In this document: positions 35,236 to 44,031 of the stretch, in pieces | Numbering within the stretch: the first letter of the stretch is position 1 | How the letters are laid out: each line of letters begins with the position of its first letter | Assembly (NCBI RefSeq): GCF_034387475.1 | Contig: NZ_JAXCIL010000001.1 | Span: 2,666,001 to 2,730,000 of the forward strand | Direction: 5' to 3' | Length of the DNA stretch: 64,000 nucleotides | Source: Pseudomonas sp. Teo4 | GTDB taxonomy: Bacteria; Pseudomonadota; Gammaproteobacteria; Pseudomonadales; Pseudomonadaceae | Translations under genes and position numbers: made by a program | Notes under the pieces: generated by a model | Databases searched by the model: none | Seen by the model: the letters and a program-made list of their open reading frames with translations, nothing else | Told to the model about the DNA's origin: nothing

Positions 35236-36141
35236 GTGATCAACTTTCGCTTGATACGCCACCTCTGGCTGTTCCTGGCTGTTGCCGAGGACCAGAACTT
35301 CAGCCGCGCGGCCAAGCGCCTGGGCATGTCGCAGCCGCCGTTGACCGAGCAGATCCAGGCCCTCGAGCAATCCCTGCGGGTTCAACTGTTCACGCGTTCT
35401 CGCCGTGGTGCACAACTGACGGCTGCCGGGGCGGCCATCCTTCCCGCAGTCCGCAAGTTTGCCGATCAACTGGAGCGACTTGAGTTGGCGGTACACGAAG
35501 CGGTCGCAGGCCACGCAGGCGTGGTGACCATTGGTGCGATTACATCGGCCATGATCGATGTGCTGCCGCCGCTGATCGAGCGGTTCAAGCAGGATCACCC
35601 GTTGATCACGGTTTCGGTTCGGGAAATTGATAGCGCAGAGGCGATTCCCGCGCTTGAGGCAGGTGATATCGATATCGCGTTCGCACGCCTGGAAGGCAAT
35701 CTCGGCCGGCATATTCAATCCCTGCCGTTGTCCGAGGATCGACTGGCAGTAGCGCTGCCCAACGACCATCCTTTGGCCGCCAGCGAGTCGATTTCCCTCA
35801 AGGCGCTCGCCGATGAGACCTTGGTCATGGCATCGAGGGATGTAAGCCCGGTGTATTTCGATTACCTGGTCGGACAGTGCAAAGCCAGCGGCTTCGCACC
35901 GCGCATCGTGCATCAGGTCCGTTCGGTCTCCTCACAAGTTGCCTTTGTCAGCTGCGGCCAGGGCATCGCTCTGGTACCAACGTCGATGGACAGACTCGCC
36001 CCCGAAAACGTCCTCATTCGCCCCCTGCAACCCGAGGTGAAAGTGGTCACCACGGCCATGGCTTGGCATGGCGAGCACAAAAACCCGCTGGTAGAGGCAA
36101 TGATCGATCAGGCAAAGCAAAAACTCGCTGTCATAGGCTAG
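35236..36141 (+). CDS. LysR-family regulator, divergent from the RraA operon
   Basis: 301 residues from a GTG at 35236. HTH segment FLAVAEDQNFSRAAKRLGMSQPPLTEQIQALEQSL, the BenM/CatR-like pattern, then an effector domain. It sits between two transcription units, each preceded by the same 18-bp motif, which is good evidence that it controls both: the RraA/aminotransferase operon and the hydrolase/symporter genes. Confidence 0.9.
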   Translation: MINFRLIRHLWLFLAVAEDQNFSRAAKRLGMSQPPLTEQIQALEQSLRVQLFTRSRRGAQLTAAGAAILPAVRKFADQLERLELAVHEAVAGHAGVVTIGAITSAMIDVLPPLIERFKQDHPLITVSVREIDSAEAIPALEAGDIDIAFARLEGNLGRHIQSLPLSEDRLAVALPNDHPLAASESISLKALADETLVMASRDVSPVYFDYLVGQCKASGFAPRIVHQVRSVSSQVAFVSCGQGIALVPTSMDRLAPENVLIRPLQPEVKVVTTAMAWHGEHKNPLVEAMIDQAKQKLAVIG

Positions 36142-36162
36142 GCATATAACAGGGTTCGTGGC

Positions 36163-36180
36163 TTCGTATTTTACAAATCA
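36163..36180. promoter_or_regulatory. LysR-type operator candidate, hydrolase side
   Basis: TTCGTATTTTACAAATCA, 14 of 18 bases shared with the reverse complement of 35177-35194. It lies 46-63 bp before the hydrolase start, a normal distance for LysR-type activation. Confidence 0.6.
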
Positions 36181-36225
36181 TCGGGTGGGCTCGACATTGG
36201 GGAATTGTAATAGGAGCCCCCATCC

Positions 36226-37035
36226 GTGTCCCACCCAGCTCGCTTCACCCACGAGAACATCCCGCTGAACATCGACGGTGTGCAACTCGACCTGGCGGTG
36301 CTACACCGCACCGGGCCGAAAGCGCCCATCCTGTTCCTCCACGGCTTCGGTTCCACCAAAGAAGACTACGCCGATATCACGCTGCAACACGCTTTCGATG
36401 GGCATACCTTCATTGCCTACGATGCGCCAGGTTGCGGTGAAACCGCGTGCACCGACCTCTCGCGCATCAACATCCCTTTGCTGGTAAAAACAGCGCAGGC
36501 CGTGCTCAAGCATTTCGAGATCGACAAGTTCCATCTTGTGGGCCATTCGATGGGGGGACTTACCGGTCTGATGCTGGCTCATGGGGAGCCACAGCGGGTG
36601 CTGAGCTTCGTCGATATCGAGGGCAACATTGCCCCGGAAGACTGCTTCCTCAGTCGCCAAATTCATGATCATCGTCGCGAAGATGACGAACGCTTCTTTC
36701 ACGACTTTATCGAGCGCACTCGATTAGCCTCGGACCCCGCGAGCGCCCTGTATGCCGCGAGCCTCGTGCACAAAGTACGTACTGGCGCAGTGCGCGGCAT
36801 TTTCGAGTCGATGGTGGAGTTCTCCGACAACGGCGAGCTCATGGACAAGTTCCTGGCACTGCCATTCCCGCGCCAATACATGTACGGGGTGACCAACTCA
36901 CACCTGTCCTACCTCGGGCACATCGCAGCCCAGGGCGTGCAACTGGCGTGCATCCCGGACTGCGGCCATTTCCCGATGTACTCCAACCCCGTCCTGATGT
37001 GGCAACACATCAAGGCTCTGCAAGACCGCGCCTAA
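36226..37035 (+). CDS. Alpha/beta hydrolase
   Basis: 269 residues from GTG 36226. Oxyanion motif FLHGFGST (37-44), nucleophile elbow VGHSMGG with Ser108, and a C-terminal catalytic His in DCGHFPMYSNP. The GHSMGG lid-bearing type includes esterases, lactonases and C-C bond hydrolases. Paired by a shared operator with the RraA/aminotransferase operon, it may open a lactone or ester of the hydroxy acid that the aldolases use (inference). Confidence 0.88.
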   Translation: MSHPARFTHENIPLNIDGVQLDLAVLHRTGPKAPILFLHGFGSTKEDYADITLQHAFDGHTFIAYDAPGCGETACTDLSRINIPLLVKTAQAVLKHFEIDKFHLVGHSMGGLTGLMLAHGEPQRVLSFVDIEGNIAPEDCFLSRQIHDHRREDDERFFHDFIERTRLASDPASALYAASLVHKVRTGAVRGIFESMVEFSDNGELMDKFLALPFPRQYMYGVTNSHLSYLGHIAAQGVQLACIPDCGHFPMYSNPVLMWQHIKALQDRA

Positions 37036-37117
37036 GCGAATCGAACTACCGAAGCGCGGCTGCGCTGGCCGCGTGAGGCTCGAACTACCCCAGTAAAAAT
37101 AACAATGAGGTTGCGCC

Positions 37118-38554
37118 ATGCTCGAAGCCATCAATGGTTTTCTCTCGGGAAAGCTGCTCATCGTCCTGGTCGTCGGACTGGGCGCCTATTTCACAATCAA
37201 GACACGCTTTGTGCAGCTTCGCTACTTCCTGCACATGTTCAAGGTCTTCAAAGACAGCCTCACCAGCAGTTCTACCCAGATCAGCTCGTTTCAGGCGCTC
37301 ATGCTCAGCCTTGCAGGCCGGGTAGGTGCGGGCAACATCGCGGGCGTTGGCGTGGCGGTAACGCTGGGCGGCCCAGGCGCTGTCTTCTGGATGTGGGTCA
37401 CCGCGTTGGTGGGGATGGCGACAACGCTGATGGAGTGTAGCCTGGCCCAACTGTACAAACGCAGAGATGCCAGTGGCCAGTTCCATGGTGGCCCCTCCTT
37501 CTACATCGAGCACGGTCTGAAAATGCGCTGGCTTGGTGTGGTCATGGCCGTTCTGCTTGTCGTCACCTTCGGCTTCTCGTTCAACGGCCTGCAATCGCAT
37601 GCCGTGACCCATTCCCTGCAGAATGCCTTCGGTATCAACCCTACCTATTCAGGCATTGTTCTGGCCGGGGTGCTGGGGCTGGTCTTCGTCGGAGGTATCA
37701 AGCGAATCGCCAAAGTGGCAGACCTTTTGGTACCGGTCAAAACACTGGCCTACATCGGCGTGACCCTGTACGTGATCGTCCTTCAGTTCGATCATGTGCC
37801 GATGATGCTTTTGACCATCATAAAAAGTGCGTTTGGGCTGGATCAGGCCTTCGGTGGCCTCATAGGCAGCGCCATAGTGATGGGGGTCAAACGTGGGGTG
37901 TTCGCCAATGAAGCAGGTCTGGGCAGTGCACCCAACGTGGCCGCAGTGGCCGAGGTCAAGCACCCGATCTCTCAAGGTGTGGTGCAGGCGTTCAGTGTGT
38001 TCTTCGATACGTTCGTGATTTGTACCTGCACAGCGCTGCTAATCCTGCTTTCTGGCTTTTACACCGCCGGGTTTGCCGGTGACGGCCTGGTACTGACCCA
38101 GAACTCGCTGGCTGCGGTGGTGGGCGACTGGGGACGCGTGTTCATCAGCGTCGCGCTTGCGTTGTTCGTGTTCACCTCGATTCTTTACAACTACTACCTC
38201 GGCGAGAACAACCTCAAGTTCATCCTCGGTGAAAGCCGCAAGGTGCTGCTGGGCTACCGCACGCTCGTGCTGGCCTTGATCCTTTGGGGATCGGTACAAG
38301 ACCTCTCGACGGTATTTGCCTTCGCCGACATCACCATGACGCTTTGCGCGCTGGTGAACCTGATCGCCCTGACACTGCTGTACAAGGTTGGCCTCAGGTT
38401 ACTCGCGGACTACGACAAACAGCGCAAGGCAGGCATTGCCGAGCCCGTCCTGACTGCCACTGCGTTTGAGGACGTGAACATCGACAAGGGTATCTGGTCG
38501 ACACCGAACCCAGAGACCGTAGACAACCCAGCGATAGTGGTTGGCCATCGCTGA
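37118..38554 (+). CDS. AGCS-family sodium:alanine/glycine symporter
   Basis: 478 residues with about 11 helices. Signatures GRVGAGNIAGVGVAVTLGGPGAVFWMW and KRGVFANEAGLGSAPNVAA are diagnostic for AGCS transporters (DagA/AlsT). Known substrates are alanine, glycine and a few analogues, sodium-driven. Here it follows a hydrolase and faces an aminotransferase operon, so it probably imports the amino acid that feeds the RraA pathway. Confidence 0.92.
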   Translation: MLEAINGFLSGKLLIVLVVGLGAYFTIKTRFVQLRYFLHMFKVFKDSLTSSSTQISSFQALMLSLAGRVGAGNIAGVGVAVTLGGPGAVFWMWVTALVGMATTLMECSLAQLYKRRDASGQFHGGPSFYIEHGLKMRWLGVVMAVLLVVTFGFSFNGLQSHAVTHSLQNAFGINPTYSGIVLAGVLGLVFVGGIKRIAKVADLLVPVKTLAYIGVTLYVIVLQFDHVPMMLLTIIKSAFGLDQAFGGLIGSAIVMGVKRGVFANEAGLGSAPNVAAVAEVKHPISQGVVQAFSVFFDTFVICTCTALLILLSGFYTAGFAGDGLVLTQNSLAAVVGDWGRVFISVALALFVFTSILYNYYLGENNLKFILGESRKVLLGYRTLVLALILWGSVQDLSTVFAFADITMTLCALVNLIALTLLYKVGLRLLADYDKQRKAGIAEPVLTATAFEDVNIDKGIWSTPNPETVDNPAIVVGHR

Positions 38555-38604
38555 AACGCGTGGTGTTGATGGGGCCGGTTGCGTGGCCCCATTCAGTTGC
38601 ATTG

Positions 38605-38687
38605 CCTTGAAACGCCCGGCCACTAGCAGTTTTCGGTTGTTTCAGCCGAAACGAAAAAAGGGCCCGAAGGCCCTTTTTCACGACTTG
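38605..38687. repeat. Dispersed repeat, right-half copy ending in a terminator
   Basis: The first 23 bases (38605-38627) match 51058-51080 at 22 of 23 positions, and the remainder up to about 38687 is similar to 56378-56461, including the AAAAAGGGCC hairpin. This links it to the 160-bp repeat pair further right. Confidence 0.6.
38655..38678. terminator. Bidirectional terminator between convergent genes
   Basis: AAAAAGGGCC-CGAA-GGCCCTTTTT, perfect stem with a tetraloop and U-run on either strand. Serves the AGCS gene and the convergent APC permease gene. Confidence 0.92.
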
Positions 38688-38694
38688 CCTCGAT

Positions 38695-40074
38695 TCACTC
38701 TCCCATCTGCAGCTCGGGCAATTTGACTCGGAATGCCCGAGTCATCAAAAGCAGACACAGGACCCCAGCACCCATCCAGCACAAACCGATGGTGAAGGAC
38801 ATTGACGATAGGCTGGTCCATAGCCAGATAGTGGTGAGGAAGCCAAGCCCAGGCAGTACTCCGTACAGCACCAGGTTATGTAAACCACGCAATTGCTGGT
38901 CGAGCAGGTAATGCTTGACCACCGCCAGGTTCACCGCCGAGAAAGCGAACAGTGCTCCAAAACTGATCATGTTGGCGACCGTGTCCAGCGTGATGAACAG
39001 GGCGATCAGCGAGAGCACACTGACCAACATAATGGCGGTAGCCGGCACTCGTTTGGTGGACACCAGCTTGCCAAACACCCTCGGCAGCGCACCATCACGC
39101 CCCATCGCAAAGAGTACCCGGGACACACTAGCTTGAGACACCATCGCCGAAGCGAAGCATCCGGCCACGTAGGTTGCGGTAAAGGCACTCACGAGCAGCT
39201 CGCCCCCAACCCTTCGCATCACGTCCACCGAAGCCGAATCCGGATCGTTGAAGGTACTCCATTCCGGAAAAACCATCTGCGCGCACCAGGACACCAACAG
39301 GAACAACAGGCCGCCGACCAGCGTTACCGCCATGATCGCCTGAGGGATACGGCGTTTCGGTTCAGGGGTTTCCTCGGCCATGGTCGATACCGCGTCGAAA
39401 CCCAGGAACGACAGGCACAGCACCGCTGCGCCTGTCATGATCAGCGGCATGTTGAAGCCTTGGTGGTGAAATGGCGCCAGTAGCGAGAGCGGCTGGGCTT
39501 GCTGCCCCACGTGCTTGATGGACAGGGCCACAAACACCACGATGAACACCAACTGCCCGACGACCAGTATCCAGTTCATTCTGGTGATCGATTCAATGCC
39601 GATCAGGTTGAGGAACGTGACAAGGGCGATGGAACCAAACACCCAGACCCATGCGTGAACTTCGGGGAAGTACTCGGACATGTAGATGCCGATCAGCAGG
39701 TAACTCAGCAGCGGCAGGAAGATGTAGTCCAATAGCAGAGTCCAGCCGGCGATAAAACCGAAGTAACTGCCAAAGGCTTTGCGCGTGTAGGTATAGACCG
39801 AGCCCGAAAATGGATGAGCCTGGACCATGCGACCGTAGCTGTAGGCGGTGAAGAGCATGGCGACCAGGGTGATGATATAGGCGATGGGCAGGTGCCCTTT
39901 GGTCATTTGAGTGACCAGCCCGTAAGTGGTGAATACCGCCAGCGGCACCATGTAGGCCAGGCCGAACAGCACTAGCGCGGTGAGGCTCATGGACTGGCGG
40001 AAGCGCCGGGGTGTACCGCTTTGTGACGGTGAATGGTGAGCGGGAGTATCGGCTGCGTTTATTGTTGTATTCAT
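38695..40074 (-). CDS. APC-family amino-acid/amine permease
   Basis: 459 residues from ATG 40074 (CTGGAG upstream). Twelve predicted helices, N-terminal LTALVLFGLAYMVPLAVFTTYGLV and GFDAVSTMAEETPEPKRRIPQA, typical of APC transporters close to putrescine/amino-acid importers such as PuuP. Encoded just after a polyamine-type aminotransferase in the same direction, so putrescine, spermidine or a similar amine is the likely cargo. Confidence 0.9.
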   Translation of the reverse strand: MNTTINAADTPAHHSPSQSGTPRRFRQSMSLTALVLFGLAYMVPLAVFTTYGLVTQMTKGHLPIAYIITLVAMLFTAYSYGRMVQAHPFSGSVYTYTRKAFGSYFGFIAGWTLLLDYIFLPLLSYLLIGIYMSEYFPEVHAWVWVFGSIALVTFLNLIGIESITRMNWILVVGQLVFIVVFVALSIKHVGQQAQPLSLLAPFHHQGFNMPLIMTGAAVLCLSFLGFDAVSTMAEETPEPKRRIPQAIMAVTLVGGLLFLLVSWCAQMVFPEWSTFNDPDSASVDVMRRVGGELLVSAFTATYVAGCFASAMVSQASVSRVLFAMGRDGALPRVFGKLVSTKRVPATAIMLVSVLSLIALFITLDTVANMISFGALFAFSAVNLAVVKHYLLDQQLRGLHNLVLYGVLPGLGFLTTIWLWTSLSSMSFTIGLCWMGAGVLCLLLMTRAFRVKLPELQMGE

Positions 40075-40157
40075 TGCGGACTCCAGGAAACTTGCCTGCA
40101 AGGTGCCGCAGCATCAAGGATGCCTGATGCTGTTGATGGCGCTTCTTCGGAGGGGTT

Positions 40158-40186
40158 GCTGCCCACCCGCGGATAGGATGGGCAGC
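40158..40186 (-). terminator. Hairpin after the class III aminotransferase
   Basis: GCTGCCCA (40158-40165) pairs with TGGGCAGC (40179-40186), just past the aminotransferase stop on the minus strand. No strong U-run, so it may be an attenuating hairpin between aminotransferase and permease. Confidence 0.5.
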
Positions 40187-40193
40187 AGGTACA

Positions 40194-41579
40194 TCACAGC
40201 TTGCCGACAAGCCGTGCAGTACGATCAACAGCGATTCGAGTTTTCTCGACCAGTTCGTCGAGTTCACCGCGAGTGGCCACCAAGGCAGGCGCCATGATCA
40301 TACGGCCCAAGGTGGAGCGGATGATGACGCCCTCCTCGAAACCGAAGGTACGGCACTGCCAGGCCAGGTCGTTCTCGTTGGCAAAACGCTTGCGGCTGGG
40401 CTTGTGTTCGGCGAACTGCAGCGCCGCCACCAACCCGGTACCCTGCACCTGGCCGATCAGTGGGTGGTCGGAGAACACCTCGCGCAGGATACGCTGCAGA
40501 TAAGGACCGGTCTCTTCCTTGACCTGGCGCACGATACCTTCATCACGCAGCGCCTTGAGGTTGGCGATCGCCACCGCCGCCGCCACTGGATGCCCGGAAT
40601 AGGTCAGACCGTGGGCGAACACCCCGCCACGCTCGACCAGTGCCTCGGCGATGCGCTTGCTCAGCACCAAGCCACCCATCGGTACATAGCCCGAGGTCAG
40701 GCCCTTGGCGATCGACAAGGTGTCGGGTTCGAAACCGAAGTACTCGTGGGCGAACCATTCGCCGGTGCGGCCAAAGCCACCGATCACTTCGTCGGCGCAC
40801 AGCAGCACGTCGTACTGACGGCAGATACGCTGGATTTCCGGCCAGTAGCTTTCCGGTGGGAAGATCATCCCGCCGGCGCCCTGGAACGGCTCGGCGATGA
40901 AGCCGGCGACATTCTCGGCGCCCAGTTCGAGAATCTTCTCTTCCAGTTGCAGGGCGCAGCGGCGGCCGAACTCGGCCGGCGACAGCTCGCCGCCAGCGGC
41001 GTACCAATATGGCTCGTCGATGTGGGCCACGTCCGGGATCATCCCGCCCATCTCATGCATGAATTTCATGCCGCCCAGCGCGGTGGCTGCCAGAGTCGAG
41101 CCGTGGTAACCGTTCCAACGACCGATCATGATCTTCTTGCTCGGCTGGCCAACCACCTGCCAGTAACGGCGCACGGTGCGGATCAGCACCTCGTTGGCCT
41201 CGGAACCGGAGTTGGTGTAGATGGCGTGGCTGTAGTGGCCCGGCAGCAGGCTGAACAGCAGCTCGGACAGTTCGATCACAGCCGGGTGGGTGGTGTGGAA
41301 GAACATGTTGTAATAGGCCAGCTGGTCCATCTGCGTGGCAGCGGCGGCAGTCAGGTCCTTACGGCCGTAGCCGAGCTGGGTGCACCACAGGCCCGACATG
41401 CCGTCCAGGTAGCGCTTGCCGTCGCTGTCCCACAGGTGCAGCCGCTCGCCACCGACGATCACCCGCGGGCCTTCGGCGTTCAGCGCTTTCTGGTCGAGGA
41501 AGGCGTGAATGTGGTGCGCGGCGTCGCTGCTTTGATAATCGCGGGTTGCACGCTGCGAAGTATTGAGAGGCGCGTTCAT
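40194..41579 (-). CDS. Class III aminotransferase, polyamine:pyruvate type (SpuC-like)
   Basis: 461 residues. PLP-binding lysine in LSIAKGLTSGYVPMGG, the DEVIGGFGRTGEWF metal/PLP aspartate region and YTNSGSEANE phosphate loop. Similarity in the N-terminus (HHIHAFLDQKALNAEGPRVIVGGE) is to SpuC, putrescine/cadaverine:pyruvate transaminase of Pseudomonas. The product aldehyde could go to the aldehyde dehydrogenase at 44032. The upstream LuxR gene in the same direction is a candidate regulator. Confidence 0.9.
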   Translation of the reverse strand: MNAPLNTSQRATRDYQSSDAAHHIHAFLDQKALNAEGPRVIVGGERLHLWDSDGKRYLDGMSGLWCTQLGYGRKDLTAAAATQMDQLAYYNMFFHTTHPAVIELSELLFSLLPGHYSHAIYTNSGSEANEVLIRTVRRYWQVVGQPSKKIMIGRWNGYHGSTLAATALGGMKFMHEMGGMIPDVAHIDEPYWYAAGGELSPAEFGRRCALQLEEKILELGAENVAGFIAEPFQGAGGMIFPPESYWPEIQRICRQYDVLLCADEVIGGFGRTGEWFAHEYFGFEPDTLSIAKGLTSGYVPMGGLVLSKRIAEALVERGGVFAHGLTYSGHPVAAAVAIANLKALRDEGIVRQVKEETGPYLQRILREVFSDHPLIGQVQGTGLVAALQFAEHKPSRKRFANENDLAWQCRTFGFEEGVIIRSTLGRMIMAPALVATRGELDELVEKTRIAVDRTARLVGKL

Positions 41580-41674
41580 ACTGATTTATTCCTGTATTTA
41601 TTATTTCAGGGACGACAGTGCCCGCGGCAGCAAACTTTGCCACCCGGACCAACAAAAAGACCAGTTGAAAGAGA

Positions 41675-42523
41675 TTATTGTCGGCGAAGGTAACTTTCCA
41701 AGGGATCCTTGGTCAGCCCCTCTTGAGCTTGCGCAACCGAATCAATGAATAATGTAAACAGTTCCGACTGCTTTGAAATATCGAGTTTGGCGTAAAGATG
41801 CTTTCGATGTGTTTTTACCGTGTCCTCGCTAATTCCAAGACGCTCCGCCAACGAGCGAATGGAATGACCGCGAAGCATGTACTGGGCAATCAAACACTCC
41901 CGTTCCGTCAACAAGGATGAACCAAAATTTGTAAGCGCGGCACTGATCTGGCGCCCGAAAGCGCTCTCAAAACGCCGCCCGGGCGATTCGACATCCAAGT
42001 TCCCCCAATGACGGCGAACGACGGCCAATACCCATGGCGCGATGCACTTGAGATTCTCAACCTGAACTTTGGTAAGCCGAGCAGTGCTGGCCACTGCGAC
42101 CGCGATGGTAAGTTTTGGCCCCAACGGAACGATGTAGTTCAACTCATCCTCCAGCCGCGCATGCTGGTAGAACGACAGGTAATACTCACTTCGTCTGAAA
42201 TGATCAGGGGCCACATCGCTGAGCCGATAACACCCCGGCTCGATACCTTCTAAACTGGCGCGATAGAATGGGCACAGCAAGTAAAAGCCTTCAAGATACT
42301 TTTTGATATTCCCTTCGGGCATCCATGGCCCCTCCTCGTCTCGCTCAAATAGCGCCGAGGGCAAACCTTCATGAGGAAATAGAAATACGGTTAGCGCCTG
42401 AGAGGGAGCCAGATGATTCAAAGCAGCAAACAACGCCTCGACGAATGCTGACGATCCTATGCCATCGACAACGTGGGCCATCTGTTGGTACCACGCTTCG
42501 GATGTCAGGCGGTCTCTTTCCAT
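41675..42523 (-). CDS. LuxR-family transcriptional regulator
   Basis: 282 residues from ATG 42523. C-terminal GerE helix-turn-helix (LLTERECLIAQYMLRGHSIRSLAERLGISEDTVKTHRKHLYAKLDI). The N-terminal 200 residues have no receiver domain. The style is that of stand-alone LuxR regulators next to amine-catabolic genes in Pseudomonas. Lies 95 bp upstream of the aminotransferase. Confidence 0.87.
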   Translation of the reverse strand: MERDRLTSEAWYQQMAHVVDGIGSSAFVEALFAALNHLAPSQALTVFLFPHEGLPSALFERDEEGPWMPEGNIKKYLEGFYLLCPFYRASLEGIEPGCYRLSDVAPDHFRRSEYYLSFYQHARLEDELNYIVPLGPKLTIAVAVASTARLTKVQVENLKCIAPWVLAVVRRHWGNLDVESPGRRFESAFGRQISAALTNFGSSLLTERECLIAQYMLRGHSIRSLAERLGISEDTVKTHRKHLYAKLDISKQSELFTLFIDSVAQAQEGLTKDPLESYLRRQ

Positions 42524-42839
42524 CGCTTTCGTCTCGTTTAAGACATTGGAAGTGCCTCGGCTCAATGGCTTGGGCGTTAAGGGATTGTTTCACGAGCGCC
42601 GCTCGGCCACCATCACCCTTTTGGGTGAGCGGGCGGCCTATCCAAGCGGGCCGCCTTCCGACAGTGATTCAGCTTCAGGCCTGAATTTCATGCGCTCAAC
42701 GACGGCTCGGATGCTTCCCTGAAGCCGAGCCATCACCTGGTGAATTTCACTTATGCAGTCCTGAGCATGCTTGGCCAAGTGTCTTACTTCATCGGCCACA
42801 ACGGCGACGCGTAGATTTCAGCTTGCACGCCAAGTAGGC
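42524..42839. other. Intergenic region holding a chemotaxis-receptor relic
   Basis: About 316 bp between the LuxR start and the binding-protein stop. It contains the MCP fragment listed separately and a GC-rich inverted repeat near 42631-42656. No intact gene is visible. Confidence 0.7.
42638..42813 (-). pseudogene. Remnant of a methyl-accepting chemotaxis protein (signalling domain)
   Basis: Translating leftward from 42813 gives LRVAVVADEVRHLAKHAQ, followed by SEIHQVMARLQG and a stop at 42638-42640. This is the highly conserved MCP hairpin tip region (normally GFAVVADEVRxLAxRTxxSxxEI). Nothing before it keeps the reading frame and no start exists, so the receptor gene is broken down to about 55 codons. 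It may mark a deletion joining the LuxR and binding-protein genes. Confidence 0.8.
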
Positions 42840-43880
42840 TCAACGAGCCGCCCAAGCATTGAAGCGTTCTTCCAACTCTTCACCGTGATCAACCCAAAAC
42901 TCCGCATTGACTAGCTGCGCCTCTGCCAGATTTGATGGAGCCGTCGGTAATTGCTGTTGGACATCGGCCGGTAATTGGCCCAATGCGTCCTGGCGAATAG
43001 GGCCATAAGGGATCTGGCTGGAGAAAGTTCTTTGAGGTTCCGGCTGGCTGGCAAAGGCGATGAACTGTTCCGCCAATGCCTTGTTTTTTGACCCTTTCAC
43101 GATCGCCCAGTGGTCAGGATCATACAAACTCCCTTGCCAAACGATCCCGAGCTTCGCCCCTTCCTTCTGAGCGGCGGCTACCCGGCCGTTATAGGCAGCG
43201 GACATCACGACATCTCCGGCGACGAGCCATTGCGGCGGTTGAGCGCCTGCCTCCCACCACTGGATCGAAGGCTTGATCTGGTCAAGCTTCTTGAAGGCGC
43301 GGCTCACCCCTTCCGGTGTGCCGAGTACCTTGTAAAGTTCCTCCCGTGAAACACCGTCCGCAAGCAGCGCTACCTCGAGCGTGTACTTGGCACCTTTACG
43401 AAGGCCTCGCTTACCAGGAAAACGCTTCGTATCCCAGAAATCGGCCCACGAGGTCGGGCCCTGGGTGAGCTTGGCCGCGTTGAACGCAAGCACCATCGAC
43501 CAGACGTAACTGGCCACACCGCACTCACTGAGGGTTCCCGGCAAATAGTTCGACTGCTCACCGATTATGGCCGGATCAATTTTCTCGAAAAGCCCATCCT
43601 CGCAACCCCGAATGAGCTCTGGGCTTTCGACTTCGACAACATCCCAGGACACATGACCAACCTCGACCATGGCTTTGATCTTCGAAAGTTCACCGTTATA
43701 TTCACCGGCAATAACTTTTCCGACGCCACGCTGATCGAATGGCTGAAAATAAGCCGTTTGCTGGGCTGCCTTGGTGGCGCCACCGAAAGAAATCACGGTA
43801 AGTTGAGATTCTTCGGCGACTGCAGAAAAGCTCATGACACTGAACAACGCAACGCTAAGTGACGCAGAGACGATACGCAT
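42840..43880 (-). CDS. Spermidine/putrescine-type ABC substrate-binding protein without partner genes
   Basis: 346 residues from ATG 43880, with a Sec signal ending near VAEE. The fold and motifs (TVISFGGATKAAQQ, WDVVEVESPELIRGCEDG, WAIVKGSKNKALAEQFIAF) match the PotD/PotF-like family. No permease or ATPase gene is adjacent. It may use a chromosomal Pot-type transporter encoded elsewhere, or be the survivor of a deletion to its right or left. Amine context agrees with a polyamine ligand. Confidence 0.85.
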   Translation of the reverse strand: MRIVSASLSVALFSVMSFSAVAEESQLTVISFGGATKAAQQTAYFQPFDQRGVGKVIAGEYNGELSKIKAMVEVGHVSWDVVEVESPELIRGCEDGLFEKIDPAIIGEQSNYLPGTLSECGVASYVWSMVLAFNAAKLTQGPTSWADFWDTKRFPGKRGLRKGAKYTLEVALLADGVSREELYKVLGTPEGVSRAFKKLDQIKPSIQWWEAGAQPPQWLVAGDVVMSAAYNGRVAAAQKEGAKLGIVWQGSLYDPDHWAIVKGSKNKALAEQFIAFASQPEPQRTFSSQIPYGPIRQDALGQLPADVQQQLPTAPSNLAEAQLVNAEFWVDHGEELEERFNAWAAR

Positions 43881-43988
43881 TGAAACGCCCTCACTGTTGT
43901 ATTTGTCGTGGTGTTGAGGCAGTTGTGGGAAAGGCCAAAAGGCCAAAGTCGAAAGCACTCAGACCCTTTGAAAGTTATTATTATCAAA

Positions 43989-44015
43989 GGCCGTGCATTG
44001 CGTGGATGCACGGCC
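43989..44015 (-). terminator. Terminator after the amine aldehyde dehydrogenase
   Basis: GGCCGTGCAT (43989-43998) and ATGCACGGCC (44006-44015) form a perfect 10-bp stem with a 7-base loop. On the minus strand a T-rich stretch follows. Separates the dehydrogenase from the binding-protein gene. Confidence 0.8.
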
Positions 44016-44031
44016 GGATGGGAGCCAATCT

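Noticed and set aside
41600..41640. TGGCAAAGTTTGCTG upstream of the aminotransferase on the minus strand as a sigma-54 promoter
   Set aside because: Only eight bases between GG and GC instead of ten.
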